Positions 23,474 through 32,018 of a stretch of DNA of 32,018 nucleotides are shown here, piece by piece. Origin of the DNA: Apostichopus californicus (lineage: Eukaryota; Echinodermata; Holothuroidea; Aspidochirotida; Stichopodidae); NCBI GenBank assembly GCA_020650975.1, contig JAIPMN010008837.1, positions 1 through 32,018 of the forward strand. Direction: 5' to 3'. The notes beneath the pieces are model-generated. The model saw only the letters and a list, made by a program, of their open reading frames with translations. It was not told where the DNA came from and ran no database searches. The translations under genes were made by a program, and so were the position numbers. Numbering within the stretch: position 1 is the stretch's first letter; each line of letters begins with the position of its first letter.

Positions 23474-24468
23474 GTAAGTAGTCCCTACACAATGCCACTT
23501 GTCCAAGTAAGCAGTACCTATGTAGTTCCTATGCGGGCCACTTACATGTCCCAGACAGCAATTCCTGTGTGGGCCAGCTGCTTGTCTAATGTAGCTGTTT
23601 TCTATGAGAATCCACGTACTTGTCTAAATATGTAGTTCCTATGTGGCCCACTTACATGTCCAAGACAGCAGTTCCTGTGTGGGCCAGCTGCTTGTCTAAT
23701 GTAGCTGTTTTCTATGAGAATCCACGTACTTGTCTAAATATGTAGTTCCTGTGTGGGCCAGCTGCTTACTTGTCTAATGTAGCTGTTTCTATGAGAGTCC
23801 ACGTACTTGTCTATATATGTAGTTCCTATGTGGCCCACTTACATGTCCAAGACAGCAGTTCCTGTGTGGGCCAGCGGCTTGTCTAATGTAGCTGTTTTCT
23901 ATGAGAATCCACGTACTTGTCTATATATGTAGTTCCTGTGCGGGCCGCTTTCTTTTCCAGATAAGTTGCTCCATGCAATATTGTTTATTACAAAGTTTAC
24001 AAGCTTGTTCAGTAGAATCAGGTTAACCTCTCCCATATAGGGGGGGGGGAGGAGTTTGGAGGGGACTTAAGGTACCCAATTTCATGTTTATATGTGATAG
24101 TATTTTCATTTAAACAAAGTGCTAAAGACCAATTAAAGTTACTTCTCCAAAAAGTCTTGTCCGATTTGTCATTTATTGCGACCAATTTGTCGGAATAATT
24201 CTGAAGTCAAGTAAAAATCTCCCTATTCTTTGGCAAGTTTAATTTGTTGTTTACAGTAAAAGATGTAACATCCATATGTGGTTAAGCTATCTCTCCCTTT
24301 GTGCAACTCATTTTAGTTTATTCATTTCTTATTCAATTTTTTGTTTTAAAGTAACATTTTATTCATAATTCATGGAATTTGATCTGCTTTTCCATGTGAC
24401 ATGATTGCATTATAAGTTTACCTTTGTATAACTGACATGGAGTATTCCCTTTTGTTTTTGTCTAACAG
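23474..24468 (+). other. CaMKII intron (995 bp)
   Basis: The intron runs from GTAAGTA to CTAACAG. Its first half is the 110-bp tandem array. The second half is unique AT-rich sequence with a G10 run at 24040-24049. Confidence 0.9.
23484..23962. repeat. 110-bp tandem repeat array, about 4 copies
   Basis: GTAGTTCCT recurs at 23522, 23632, 23742, 23820 and 23930 (spacings 110, 110, 78, 110). Each full unit has two related halves (TAGTTCCTATGTGGCCCACT and CAGTTCCTGTGTGGGCCAGC) followed by GTAGCTGTTTTCTATGAGAA and TCCACGTACTTGTCTA. The 78-bp copy lacks one half. Degraded copies reach to within about 10-20 bp of the preceding splice donor. Confidence 0.94.
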
Positions 24469-24583
24469 TTTTGAAGAAAAATTGTAGGACTGCCAACACC
24501 ACCATCCTCAATCCCTTTGTCCACCTGTTGGGAGAAGATGCAGCATCTATTGCCTATGTGAGGCTCAATCAGTACATTGACAA
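24469..24583 (+). CDS. CaMKII: CaMKII exon: association domain, beta-sheet core
   Basis: This 115-bp exon follows TTTTTGTCTAACAG and precedes GTAAGTT. It reads [20 protein letters not shown] and then [18 protein letters not shown], ending two bases into a Lys codon. The vertebrate counterpart is ..KP.HTTILNPH.HL.GD..ACIAYIR.TQY.D. This segment forms the central strands of the hub monomer. TTILNP, VHL.GEDAA and IAYVRL are conserved hub motifs. The NCRTAN segment is the least conserved part. All three adjoining exons keep the frame open. Confidence 0.97.
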
Positions 24584-25015
24584 GTAAGTTATGTGGTGGT
24601 TGAAATATGGCGAAGAAAATTATGGACTTCAGTACTCTCTTATTTGTCTCCTTTACATATCTACTCCGATCTACGTAGCTTATAACATGCAGTAACCTTG
24701 CACTCCCCCCTCCCAGGCCTTAATGGCCCACTTAAAGATCACTACCCCTCCCCCCCCCTCCTTCCAAGTCTACCTATTCTAATTACCTCTAGCACAGGTT
24801 CCGGCTGGAATTACATCGGCCCAAATGCACATTTCAAACTTTTCATTTTTCGTGAGAAGTTGCAATCATCTTTTTCGTTCATCTGATGTACGGAGTATAT
24901 TCCTCTTTGATACAGACATCATCGTTCCTAAATTCTCTGGTCTGTTCTTTTTTCATTTGTTGCTTTTTACCCTAAGAATCTATTTATCTATGGTTGTTTT
25001 TGCCTCCTCCCACAG
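24584..25015 (+). other. CaMKII intron (432 bp)
   Basis: The intron runs from GTAAGTT to CCTCCCACAG. It contains C-rich stretches near 24703-24717 and 24747-24762. No other feature. Confidence 0.92.
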
Positions 25016-25124
25016 AAGCGGTGTTGCCGTCACCGAGCGGTGCGAGGAGACCAGGGTGTGGCAACGCAAGGACGGTAAATGGCAGAACGTGCACATGCAC
25101 CGCTCCTTCAACGGAGGGCAGTAG
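25016..25124 (+). CDS. CaMKII: CaMKII terminal coding exon with stop
   Basis: The exon begins after GCCTCCTCCCACAG, completes a Lys codon, reads [20 protein letters not shown] and [10 protein letters not shown], and ends with a short tail FNGGQ before TAG at 25122-25124. The block [21 protein letters not shown] is the conserved C-terminus of CaMKII. Vertebrate paralogues then carry longer, variable tails (for example SGAPSVLPH in alpha), while here the tail is only about five residues. This gives 109 coding bases including the stop and closes a continuous 198-codon frame over the seven exons found. Confidence 0.97.
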
Positions 25125-26040
25125 AGCGAGAGAGAGGGAGTGTGCGAAGGTTTCAAGGAGCCAAATTGCAGGTTTGATTTACGACTGGTGGACACCACAC
25201 TGGCTGGTTTAGTGTCAGGGACGGAACGTTATTTTAGAAGTCTCTGTAAACGACCACGTTAATCTCTATCAGTATCATTTACAGGAGAAGGTTTTGGTCC
25301 GAGCTGCGCTTCTTGGTCGTCGTTTTTCAGGGAAACGGACAACGAGTCTGCTGCCCTCTGTCTTGAGAGCTAGCGATGCTATAACAGCAGTCGCAGTGCA
25401 GTGCTTGGCCAATGATGAAGAAGGAAGGCAACGTTGGTGGTGGAGGGGGTCATGAAGTGCCATTTTTGTTTATATAGACTTTATTATCATCATCATCATT
25501 ATATTACCATGTTTCTATTCGTTTATCACTTGTCTTATGGAATGTGTGACAACTCACGTATGTTTCCCTTCTCATGTATATCAAATTGCTTTTGAAATAG
25601 TAGTGTAAAGTTCGATGGGGCAACAAAAAAAAAGTAGTTTTTTTTTTTGTGCTGCATGTCATGTGTCTTGTAGTCAAATGTGCAAGCGGAAAAGTATAGC
25701 TCTTGGGTCTTCTTTTAGTAATTGCGCCCATGAAGTGATATCATTTATTAAATGTTGAGCTTTGACATACATTAGTTACCTTACTAATGCAAGTAGTGTT
25801 CGTACTGTCGCGAGATTTATCATGCTACATCGTTTGTTAACGGTGGTTAATTCCATACAATCGGATTTTTTTTTTGGTTTTTTCTTTTGGTGTATATATG
25901 GAAATAAGTGAATTTTTTTGTAATACTGCACAAGAGACTTAAAAAAAAAAAGGTTCTTTTAAGATAACAGCACTTTATTATGAATATTAACGAATTATAA
26001 CATAAGAGTATAAATATCAATAAATGTCCTTCTGGTGTAT
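25125..26040 (+). other. CaMKII: Probable 3' UTR of CaMKII
   Basis: The interval after the TAG stop has no plausible coding potential and becomes A/T-rich towards its end. It holds a GAGA-rich start, an ATC microsatellite near 25486-25500, long T runs near 25630 and 25867, and a TGTATATA (Pumilio consensus) at 25891. The end is placed after the AATAAA at 26019, which is followed by a GT-rich stretch. Longer or shorter forms by alternative polyadenylation are possible. The extent is inferred, not seen in a transcript. Confidence 0.6.
26019..26024 (+). terminator. Candidate polyadenylation signal AATAAA
   Basis: This is a canonical AATAAA hexamer about 0.9 kb after the CaMKII stop. It is followed within 30 bases by TGTCCTTCTGGTGTATGTAATG, a plausible GU-rich downstream element. 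A second AATAAA lies at 26115-26120 in an A-rich run, and others occur near 29020. The first is preferred because of its downstream element. Confidence 0.55.
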
Positions 26041-28520
26041 GTAATGTATTATTAAGGATAGCCTTTTATATATAACCATGGCAACTAAAATAACTTTTCA
26101 AATGAAGAAAAAAAAATAAAACATTTATTTAGAAGTAACTATGTAGATGATGAAAAGAGTAAAATTTCAAAACTTTTAAAACCTGCATGTTTAAAAATTC
26201 AAAAAGGTTTGGTTTTTTGCAGTTTCCTTTCCAAGTTTCACATACGCTTTCATTTGGTTTATTGTCGGCAAAGGTAGAGCGATCATATTGGATATGAATT
26301 TCATTTTCTTTGCTATGAATCATAGACCGGGGCTGTGATAACCTTAAACAGCCAAGGATCATCTGTAGAATGTTGAAAGGAAAATTTTGGAAAGGAGTTT
26401 TTGACATGGACGAAAATCTGTGAAATTTATCTTGACAGTTAAAGTGTCCACATTAGATTTACATGGCAAATTTCTTGCTGTAAGTTAACTGCATATCGAC
26501 TCAAAGGAGAAAAAAGAAGTTTTCTGGTTATTTGTAGCTTTTAAGGTCTGATGAATTCATCCAAGAAGGATGTCTTAGATAGTTGAGAAGATAATAACTT
26601 GTTAAAATGTCATCGAAGATTGTTATAGGGTTTTACAAGGCACATCCAATGCCACCTTACTATGAGGATACTGTTGTATTAGTTGGTATCTTTTAATGTT
26701 AGCAGTAGCTGATTTTTCTTGTGACAAAGTTGGTCTTGTAAATTAATTCATGTTTACAAACACACATTCCTGATAACTTTGGAGACAACATGTTTTTTGT
26801 AGCTTTTTACATAGGCTTTGGATGATAATTCAGGAGTTTTAACTATTCCACGCTGCTATAGTATAGCTCTTAGCAAATCATATGATATAGATTTGGGATT
26901 ATTAGGCCCTGGATACTAGCTGCTACATGTTAGCTGCACCGACTCACGGGCACTCGTTGATATCAACTATTGTTTGTTATTTATCATCACAGTCGATAAT
27001 GCACTTTTAATATTAAACACATCTCTGATATAATAGAGAAAGCTAATAGAGATATTTATAGTCACAGTAGTCTGGATTCAACTGTTTATGTGTGAAGAAA
27101 AACTGCTATGTGTGTACATAAAAGAAAAAATTGGAATCATTGCACAAGGGATAAGACCGGCTGCTCATATGCACCAAGAATTGTTATGAGTGTAGGCCTA
27201 CATGACTAGTGTAGTAGGGTAGGTGTATTGCGAGGTTGCACTGACGAATTGGTAATATATTGCATCATAAAAAGAAGACAATTTTCAAAGCATTGTTGAG
27301 CTGGCCTAAGCTACAGTGTTAACAAGCACTCTAATACATAAAGTGTACAAACTGCCATCTCCATAAGCAAGCTGCCAGTCGTAAGTGGTCCTCATATCAA
27401 ATATGTAGGCTTTCAATTCTGTCGAAAAAGTTATTTCATTATTCACTTCATTATAATGACGAGGTTGATCACCTAGGGAAGATAATTTCACATTCATCAA
27501 GTGAAACAATTTTGTTTTAAGATACTGGAATAGCTGTTGGAATTTGTTACATTAATACTGAAAAAACTCAAAAATTGATTTGTGATTTTTTTACACATCA
27601 TCGCTAGCGTTAATGTATGAGTATAATCCCAGCATGTTTAACCTGGTTGATGTCTGCGGTTTTTGAGTGCATTTTAATAACATGATTATTTTGGAGATCA
27701 ATCTGTTGGTCATTCATGCTTATAGAATTAAAACCTTGCTGAATTTTGCAGCACCCTGGTCGAGCAATGATAAGACAGGGTATTAAATATGATAATATCT
27801 GTCAGTAATATAATTTTAACCTCCACTATAACCAAATGTTTGTGCTGTATACCTACCCAAGGTCTTAAAAGGATCACTCCAGGGTATGAAAGCGGTATGA
27901 AGTAGAAATGTGTGACTTTGATTACAAAATTAGGGGAAAATGTGTGGCGGAAAGTTACAATCTCAGATATCATTTGTCCAAGACTGTATGGTGATACCAA
28001 AGTGCTCCTTGGTAAAGTTGCTTTATTTATGCGGCAATTGCTTTCCCTTCATAGACCATTACCTGACATTTCGCATGAAACGAGAAATCATTTCAGTACT
28101 TTGTTACTCCAGTACATGTCACATCATCGGAAAATATAAATGCAGTCTGTAATTCATTGGCAGGCTACCCATCAGTCAATAGATCTAGATTAGCAACTGT
28201 AACTTTCCGTATCTTTGGCTGCGAGAAGTTAAACCATCTGGAGTCAACAAACATCCAAGACATTATGAACCTGTACACATACCAGCTAGAGTGATCTAAG
28301 GTGTTTTAGTTATTATTCTAGCTGGGAAAACATATTGCTTTGTTCCTTTAAAATTGTGATGAGAAAATATATAAATATTGGTCATGTTAATCGACTTGCA
28401 TCTTCATTACCATATGAGGGTTATGGTTAATTTACTTGTGTCAAAGGTTATACCACAGTCTTGTCTTAATACCTGCCATGGCTCCTTGTTAGACACCTAT
28501 ATTTGCAAGCCTTCATTAAT
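26041..28520. other. Gene-free 3' flank
   Basis: AT-rich unique sequence after the probable CaMKII polyadenylation site. Short open frames exist on the minus strand (26129-26407, 27306-27509, 27728-28000), but none has a recognisable domain, splice context or clean codon pattern. No promoter or RNA gene is identified. Confidence 0.6.
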
Positions 28521-28537
28521 ATGCATTGGCCTTTGCT

Positions 28538-28923
28538 AGTATTTGCTATTCCGTTTAACAGCTTCTCCATAGTGTTTGCTATTCCGTATAGCAGGTTCTC
28601 CCTAGTGTTTGCTATTACATAGCAGGTTCTCTCTAGCATTTGCTATTCCGTATAGCAGCTTCTCTCTAGTGTTTGCTACTCCGTATAGCAGCTTCTCCAT
28701 AGTGTTTGCTATTCCGTATAGCAGGTTCTCCCTAGTATTTGCTATTACATAGCAGGTTCTCACTAGTATTTGCTATTCCGTATAGCAGCTTCTCTCTAGT
28801 GTTTGCTACTCCGTATAGCAGCTTCTCCATAGTGTTTGCTATTCCGTATAGCAGGTTCTCCCTAGTATTTGCTATTACATAGCAGGTTCTCTCTAGCATT
28901 TGCTATTCCGTATAGCAGCTTCT
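28538..28923. repeat. Minisatellite with 130-bp higher-order unit
   Basis: The basic unit is about 33 bp (TTTGCTATTCCGTATAGCAG then CTTCTCTCTAGTG), with a 31-bp variant containing TATTACATAGCAGG. Four units form a 130-bp block; CTTCTCCATAGTGTTTGC recurs at 28562, 28692 and 28822. The three blocks are nearly identical and the last is truncated. Array borders are sharp. Confidence 0.94.
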
Positions 28924-29995
28924 AATGAACAGATGGAGATGCATCAATATGTAAACTGTTTGTTGAAGAAAGGGAGAGAATTCCATTCAATATATTGAGA
29001 CCCCCTCTGAGAATTTAAATAAATAAATATATGAATGCATTACAATGGATATTATTAAATATTTCAAACTTGTATTTTTTGAAATGATATTTTTACTTCT
29101 TTTGGATGGTATTAGGTGTTATTTTTAAGTTGCTGGCAGTAAAAGTTTCTCTTTGTTATTTTGTTCTTGTAGTTGTATACTTTAATTCCCTGTATCGAAT
29201 TTTTACATTTTCTTTGTCACAAGTTTATCGAATGTATTATTAATGAAATGCTTCTATTCCATGTAGCATTTGACTTACTTTATTGTTGCTAATCTAAACA
29301 TATATCAATGAAATGTCATTTTTTCTTGTATATTTTGGTCATTTAGCCTTCTTTACATATGAAATAGTTTTTCTTCAAAAAAAATTTTCATTTACTCTGT
29401 TATGAAATTTTTGATGATATCCAATTTTGTAATCGACTTCGGTGGAGAACGGGGGAAAAAAAATCAAGTATTTAGCATAATTAAGGCAACTAAAAGAGTA
29501 TCTTCGTATACTTAATATATAAGACATAATAATAGAAAGTGTAACAGTGGTGTTTGTGGCGTAGCAGATAATAACTTGATTGTTGATACTGCCTGGAGTG
29601 CATCTTAACCACAGGAGAATGGAACATTCTGTAATGTTATCTTAATCTCTTAGTGCAATCAACAGGCATACATTTACAAATAAAATCTTTTGGTTTGCGT
29701 CATTTTTTCTCAGTGTTTGGCTTCTTTCATCAAGATCACATTTCAAGTACAGTAATAGAATTGTATTTTGAAATATTTAAGTTGACAACTGTCTTTTCAG
29801 ATGTTTCTATAAACAAAAGAATTCCAATCTTTTGTCAATATAAAAAAATAAATATGTGGACAGTGGATTAGCAAGTGACCAGCATAGTAAACATGGTTTG
29901 TGTTGTACAGGTTGTCGTAGTTACCAGATAAAGAATTATACTGTTCTGATAAAATACACAGACAATTTGAATGTCATTGCAATATACTTGATGCA
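28924..29995. other. Gene-free AT-rich stretch
   Basis: No coding exon, RNA gene or repeat is supported here. It contains AATAAATAAATA near 29018 and several T runs. A 72-codon + strand frame at 29653-29871 is not recognisable. Confidence 0.6.
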
Positions 29996-30245
29996 AAGAA
30001 ACCACCCTCCCAATTCCCAACATACTATTACATCTCCCACACTCATGCCATCTTCCCCACTCCCATACTCGTTCCATCTCCCCCACTCGTTCCACCTTCC
30101 CCACTCGTTCCACCTTCCACACTCGTTCCATCTCCCCCACTCATTCCACCTCCCCCACTCGTTCCATCTCCCACACCCATTCCATCTTCCCCACTCATTT
30201 CATTTTCGACACACCTGTCTCCCCCACTCATTCCATCTTACACAC
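29996..30245. repeat. 18-bp minisatellite, pyrimidine-rich (+ strand)
   Basis: About a dozen copies of CACTCGTTCCATCTCCCC with variants (CACTCATTCCACCTCCCC, CACACCCATTCCATCTTC). Because 18 is a multiple of 3, every frame stays open. This gives a His/Ser/Phe/Leu/Pro-repeat frame at 29856-30302 (+) and Gly-rich frames on the minus strand. These are best explained as repeat by-products. Confidence 0.92.
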
Positions 30246-31060
30246 GGTGGCACATTTGCACAGTTAAGGAAACACCTGCACATGATAGAACCACATGATT
30301 AGATAAATATGACAAGTGATCAAAACTCAACATAAAATCAATTGGCCGATCGCTAAACTTGACAGCTAGCTTTGCAAATATGTAGGTTGGTCTACTTTTT
30401 CTCGCTTATGTGGAAGTTTGCAATTTGATAGTTTGATAATTATGAAGAAAGTGGATCAAGTCATACATTTGATATTCGAGCAGAATTTATTTTTGAAATG
30501 ATGAATTACCATCAGTGAGTATTTCAATGTTTTACTTCAAATTTGTGGAAAAGATAGTTAAGAAAAGTCAACCTGAGCAGGAAAAACAAATGACTTAAAG
30601 GGTGTGAAGACTCGCGCAAAAAGAAACGTCTAATGCCGGTAATTTGACCTAGTTTCGAATGAGGTTTAACAGAAGTGTTAGACACCACCATCGATCCCAG
30701 AAAATACACACACAGCTTGCTACCATCGGTAATTAGACACTAGTGTACAGTCAGTACATACAGCTGCGGTCAATACCCACAGCACAGTATACAAACGATA
30801 TACAGCGATGGACGTCTCAGGTCCAGCTAAAGATAACAATAAAGGTATCACGTTTCATTACTGTCTGCATTTTGTAGCGACACGAACAAAACTTCACTTG
30901 CAAGCAACAGAAAGTAAGCTTTTTCAGATGGCCGCACGCGGGTTGGGGCGAGTCTTTCATGCCTTTAATTGATCTAATCACGACCCCAGTCCCACTTGCT
31001 TCGAAATTGGCCGGGTGATCATGACATATTACGTCTAATGTATCACCGTAAGTTCCTTGG
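30246..31060. other. Unassigned stretch, somewhat higher GC at its right end
   Basis: No gene is recognised. From about 30600 the sequence is more GC-balanced than its neighbours. An 84-codon minus-strand frame lies at 30817-31071, directly downstream of the U2-like 5' end in transcription direction. The whole 30600-31100 block may be one minus-strand element, but no second landmark was found. Confidence 0.4.
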
Positions 31061-31061
31061 A

Positions 31062-31101
31062 AAGAATACACATAATCTTAGCCAAAAGGCTGAGAAGTGA
31101 A
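31062..31101 (-). pseudogene. U2 snRNA 5'-end-like sequence (truncated)
   Basis: Read on the minus strand it gives CACTTCTCAGCCTTTTGGCT then AAGATTATGTGTA. This matches the conserved 5' end of U2 snRNA (CGCTTCTCGGCCTTTTGGCTAAGATCAAGTGTA) over about 33 bases with roughly five differences. The branch-point-pairing region and everything after it do not match U2, so it is not a functional U2 gene. Explanations are a truncated U2 pseudogene or a retroelement that captured a U2 5' end. The short length leaves some doubt. Confidence 0.6.
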
Positions 31102-31532
31102 ATTGTCTAACGGTGAGCTTCATATTAGATCCTTTCAGAAAGTTGATAAGATGCTCGCTTGACGCTTCTAACAATTCATCATTTTATTGAATTTTGATAC
31201 AAGTAATAAATGTCCTTTTTCCAACTAACAAGGTTAATTTGATTCACGTTGTTAGGTTATTAACTTATTTCTTCACCACCTTTTTTTTTATGTTAATAGC
31301 ACCTAAATTAATTTTCTTACAGTATTCCACATTTCACACCTCCACCCACCCACCCCCACAAACCAAAAGAAATACATATTTACGGTCTTCGTATCAGTTC
31401 ATATACTAGGCGTATTTGCCAGGGCGACATGGCACCCTGGTATGTGCAGATGGAAATAGATGGCGGTATGCAGAAATCCAGGGGAAGAGTTTGGGCTTGC
31501 ACACAATAATTCTTGGAAGTTAATGCTACAAC

Positions 31533-31720
31533 CAGCGGCGTATTTGTCTACGGCTTACGATCTCGGGACCTGATGGCTGCTGTGTCCGAAGACCCAAAAG
31601 GCGCCGATTTGCTCTTGATCGCGAAAGGTGCCAGTTTTTTCCGAGGCGCCAAACACGCCCGTGACAATTTTCAAGGTCCCAGTGCGGTCGATTTGATCAC
31701 TGAGCGGTGATACGCCCCTG
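31533..31720. mobile_element. Small hAT-like non-autonomous element
   Basis: The left end CAGCGGCGTAT and right end ATACGCCCCTG are inverted repeats (11 bp, one mismatch), framing 188 bp of higher-GC sequence. CAGNGGCGTA termini are common among hAT-type DNA transposons of invertebrates. The expected 8-bp target-site duplication was not found (GCTACAAC versus CTTATTTA), so the call is tentative. A 65-codon frame at 31513-31710 is contained mostly within it and resembles nothing I know. GGCGTATTTG also occurs at 31409. Confidence 0.4.
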
Positions 31721-31975
31721 CTTATTTAATATTTACATGATTTTTCATATCGGGTTATGATGGAAAGCATTGCCAAAACATTTATTTCATTACATTGCTA
31801 AGAACGTTCTTAATGAACCCCAACTCTATGAGTGAAATTGAATTCCTCTCTGTTTCAATATCACTATCTGAGAACATTAAATATCTGAAAAGTACAAATG
31901 TCTCAGCTGAAGTTTCCAGGAGTTCCACAAGGGCTCACAGCGCATTCTGGAGAAATTTGACTTATCTCTCGCTGA

Positions 31976-32018
31976 CAGTGGCGTAGGAAGGTACTTTTGA
32001 GTGGGGGGGGGGGGACTG
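31976..32018 (+). mobile_element. Truncated left end of a hAT-like element at window edge
   Basis: CAGTGGCGTAGGAAGGTACT followed by a G12 run has the look of the CAGNGGCGTA terminus seen also at 31533. The element continues outside the window, so its size and class cannot be judged. Confidence 0.4.

Noticed and set aside
24994-25212. Alternative frames over the last CaMKII exon
   Set aside because: They are shadows of the conserved [14 protein letters not shown] reading frame.
27306-27509. 67-codon minus-strand frame
   Set aside because: No family resemblance, no splice or promoter context.
30808-30844. Possible first exon ATGGACGTCTCAGGTCCAGC... followed by GTATCA
   Set aside because: Weak donor, no downstream partner exon in the window, and it overlaps the block tied to the U2-like sequence on the other strand.
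1-32018. CRISPR arrays, bacterial operons, phage or prokaryotic mobile genes
   Set aside because: The tandem arrays have no spacers of constant length with unique content, and the spliced CaMKII exons show the sequence is animal nuclear DNA.

Overview
The window comes from an animal nuclear genome. It is AT-rich, mostly non-coding, full of microsatellites and minisatellites, and carries spliced exons with canonical GT..AG ends. The only confidently identified gene is the 3' half of a calcium/calmodulin-dependent protein kinase II (CaMKII) gene on the + strand. Seven coding exons were found by translating both sides of candidate splice sites and matching the result to the CaMKII family. They lie at 3377-3460, 5484-5526, 21548-21622, 22322-22397, 23379-23473, 24469-24583 and 25016-25124. 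All introns are phase-compatible, and the exons join into one open frame of 198 codons plus a TAG stop. The variable linker resembles vertebrate CaMKII gamma as I remember it (NGIKGSTEG...DDEDTK). With the low GC and the repeat style, this suggests a marine invertebrate, perhaps an echinoderm or another deuterostome; the species cannot be fixed from the sequence.

Layout. 1-3376 is intron upstream of the first visible exon; the catalytic kinase exons must lie before position 1. It carries a 22-bp minisatellite of about 1 kb. 3377-5526 holds the autoinhibitory/calmodulin-binding segment in two exons. 5527-21547 is a 16-kb intron at the position where CaMKII genes carry alternatively spliced linker exons. 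It contains several tandem arrays, a MITE-like element, a possible protein-coding relic on the minus strand and two phase-compatible but unproven cassette-exon candidates. 21548-25124 holds the linker exon and the four exons of the C-terminal association (hub) domain, with short introns, one of them carrying a 110-bp tandem array just after a splice donor. 25125 to about 26040 is the probable 3' UTR, with an AATAAA at 26019. From about 26040 to 32018 no gene is recognised; this flank holds a 130-bp higher-order minisatellite, an 18-bp repeat with open frames on both strands, a short match to the 5' end of U2 snRNA on the minus strand, and two hAT-like terminal-repeat signatures near the window end.

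How it works together: the exons encode the part of CaMKII that makes the kinase self-inhibited, calmodulin-activated and oligomeric. That part is the regulatory helix with the autophosphorylated Thr in RQETVDC, the calmodulin-binding helix with the inhibitory TT pair, the flexible linker and the hub that assembles the holoenzyme. Everything else is intronic or intergenic repeat landscape. Most open frames elsewhere are products of tandem repeats or chance.
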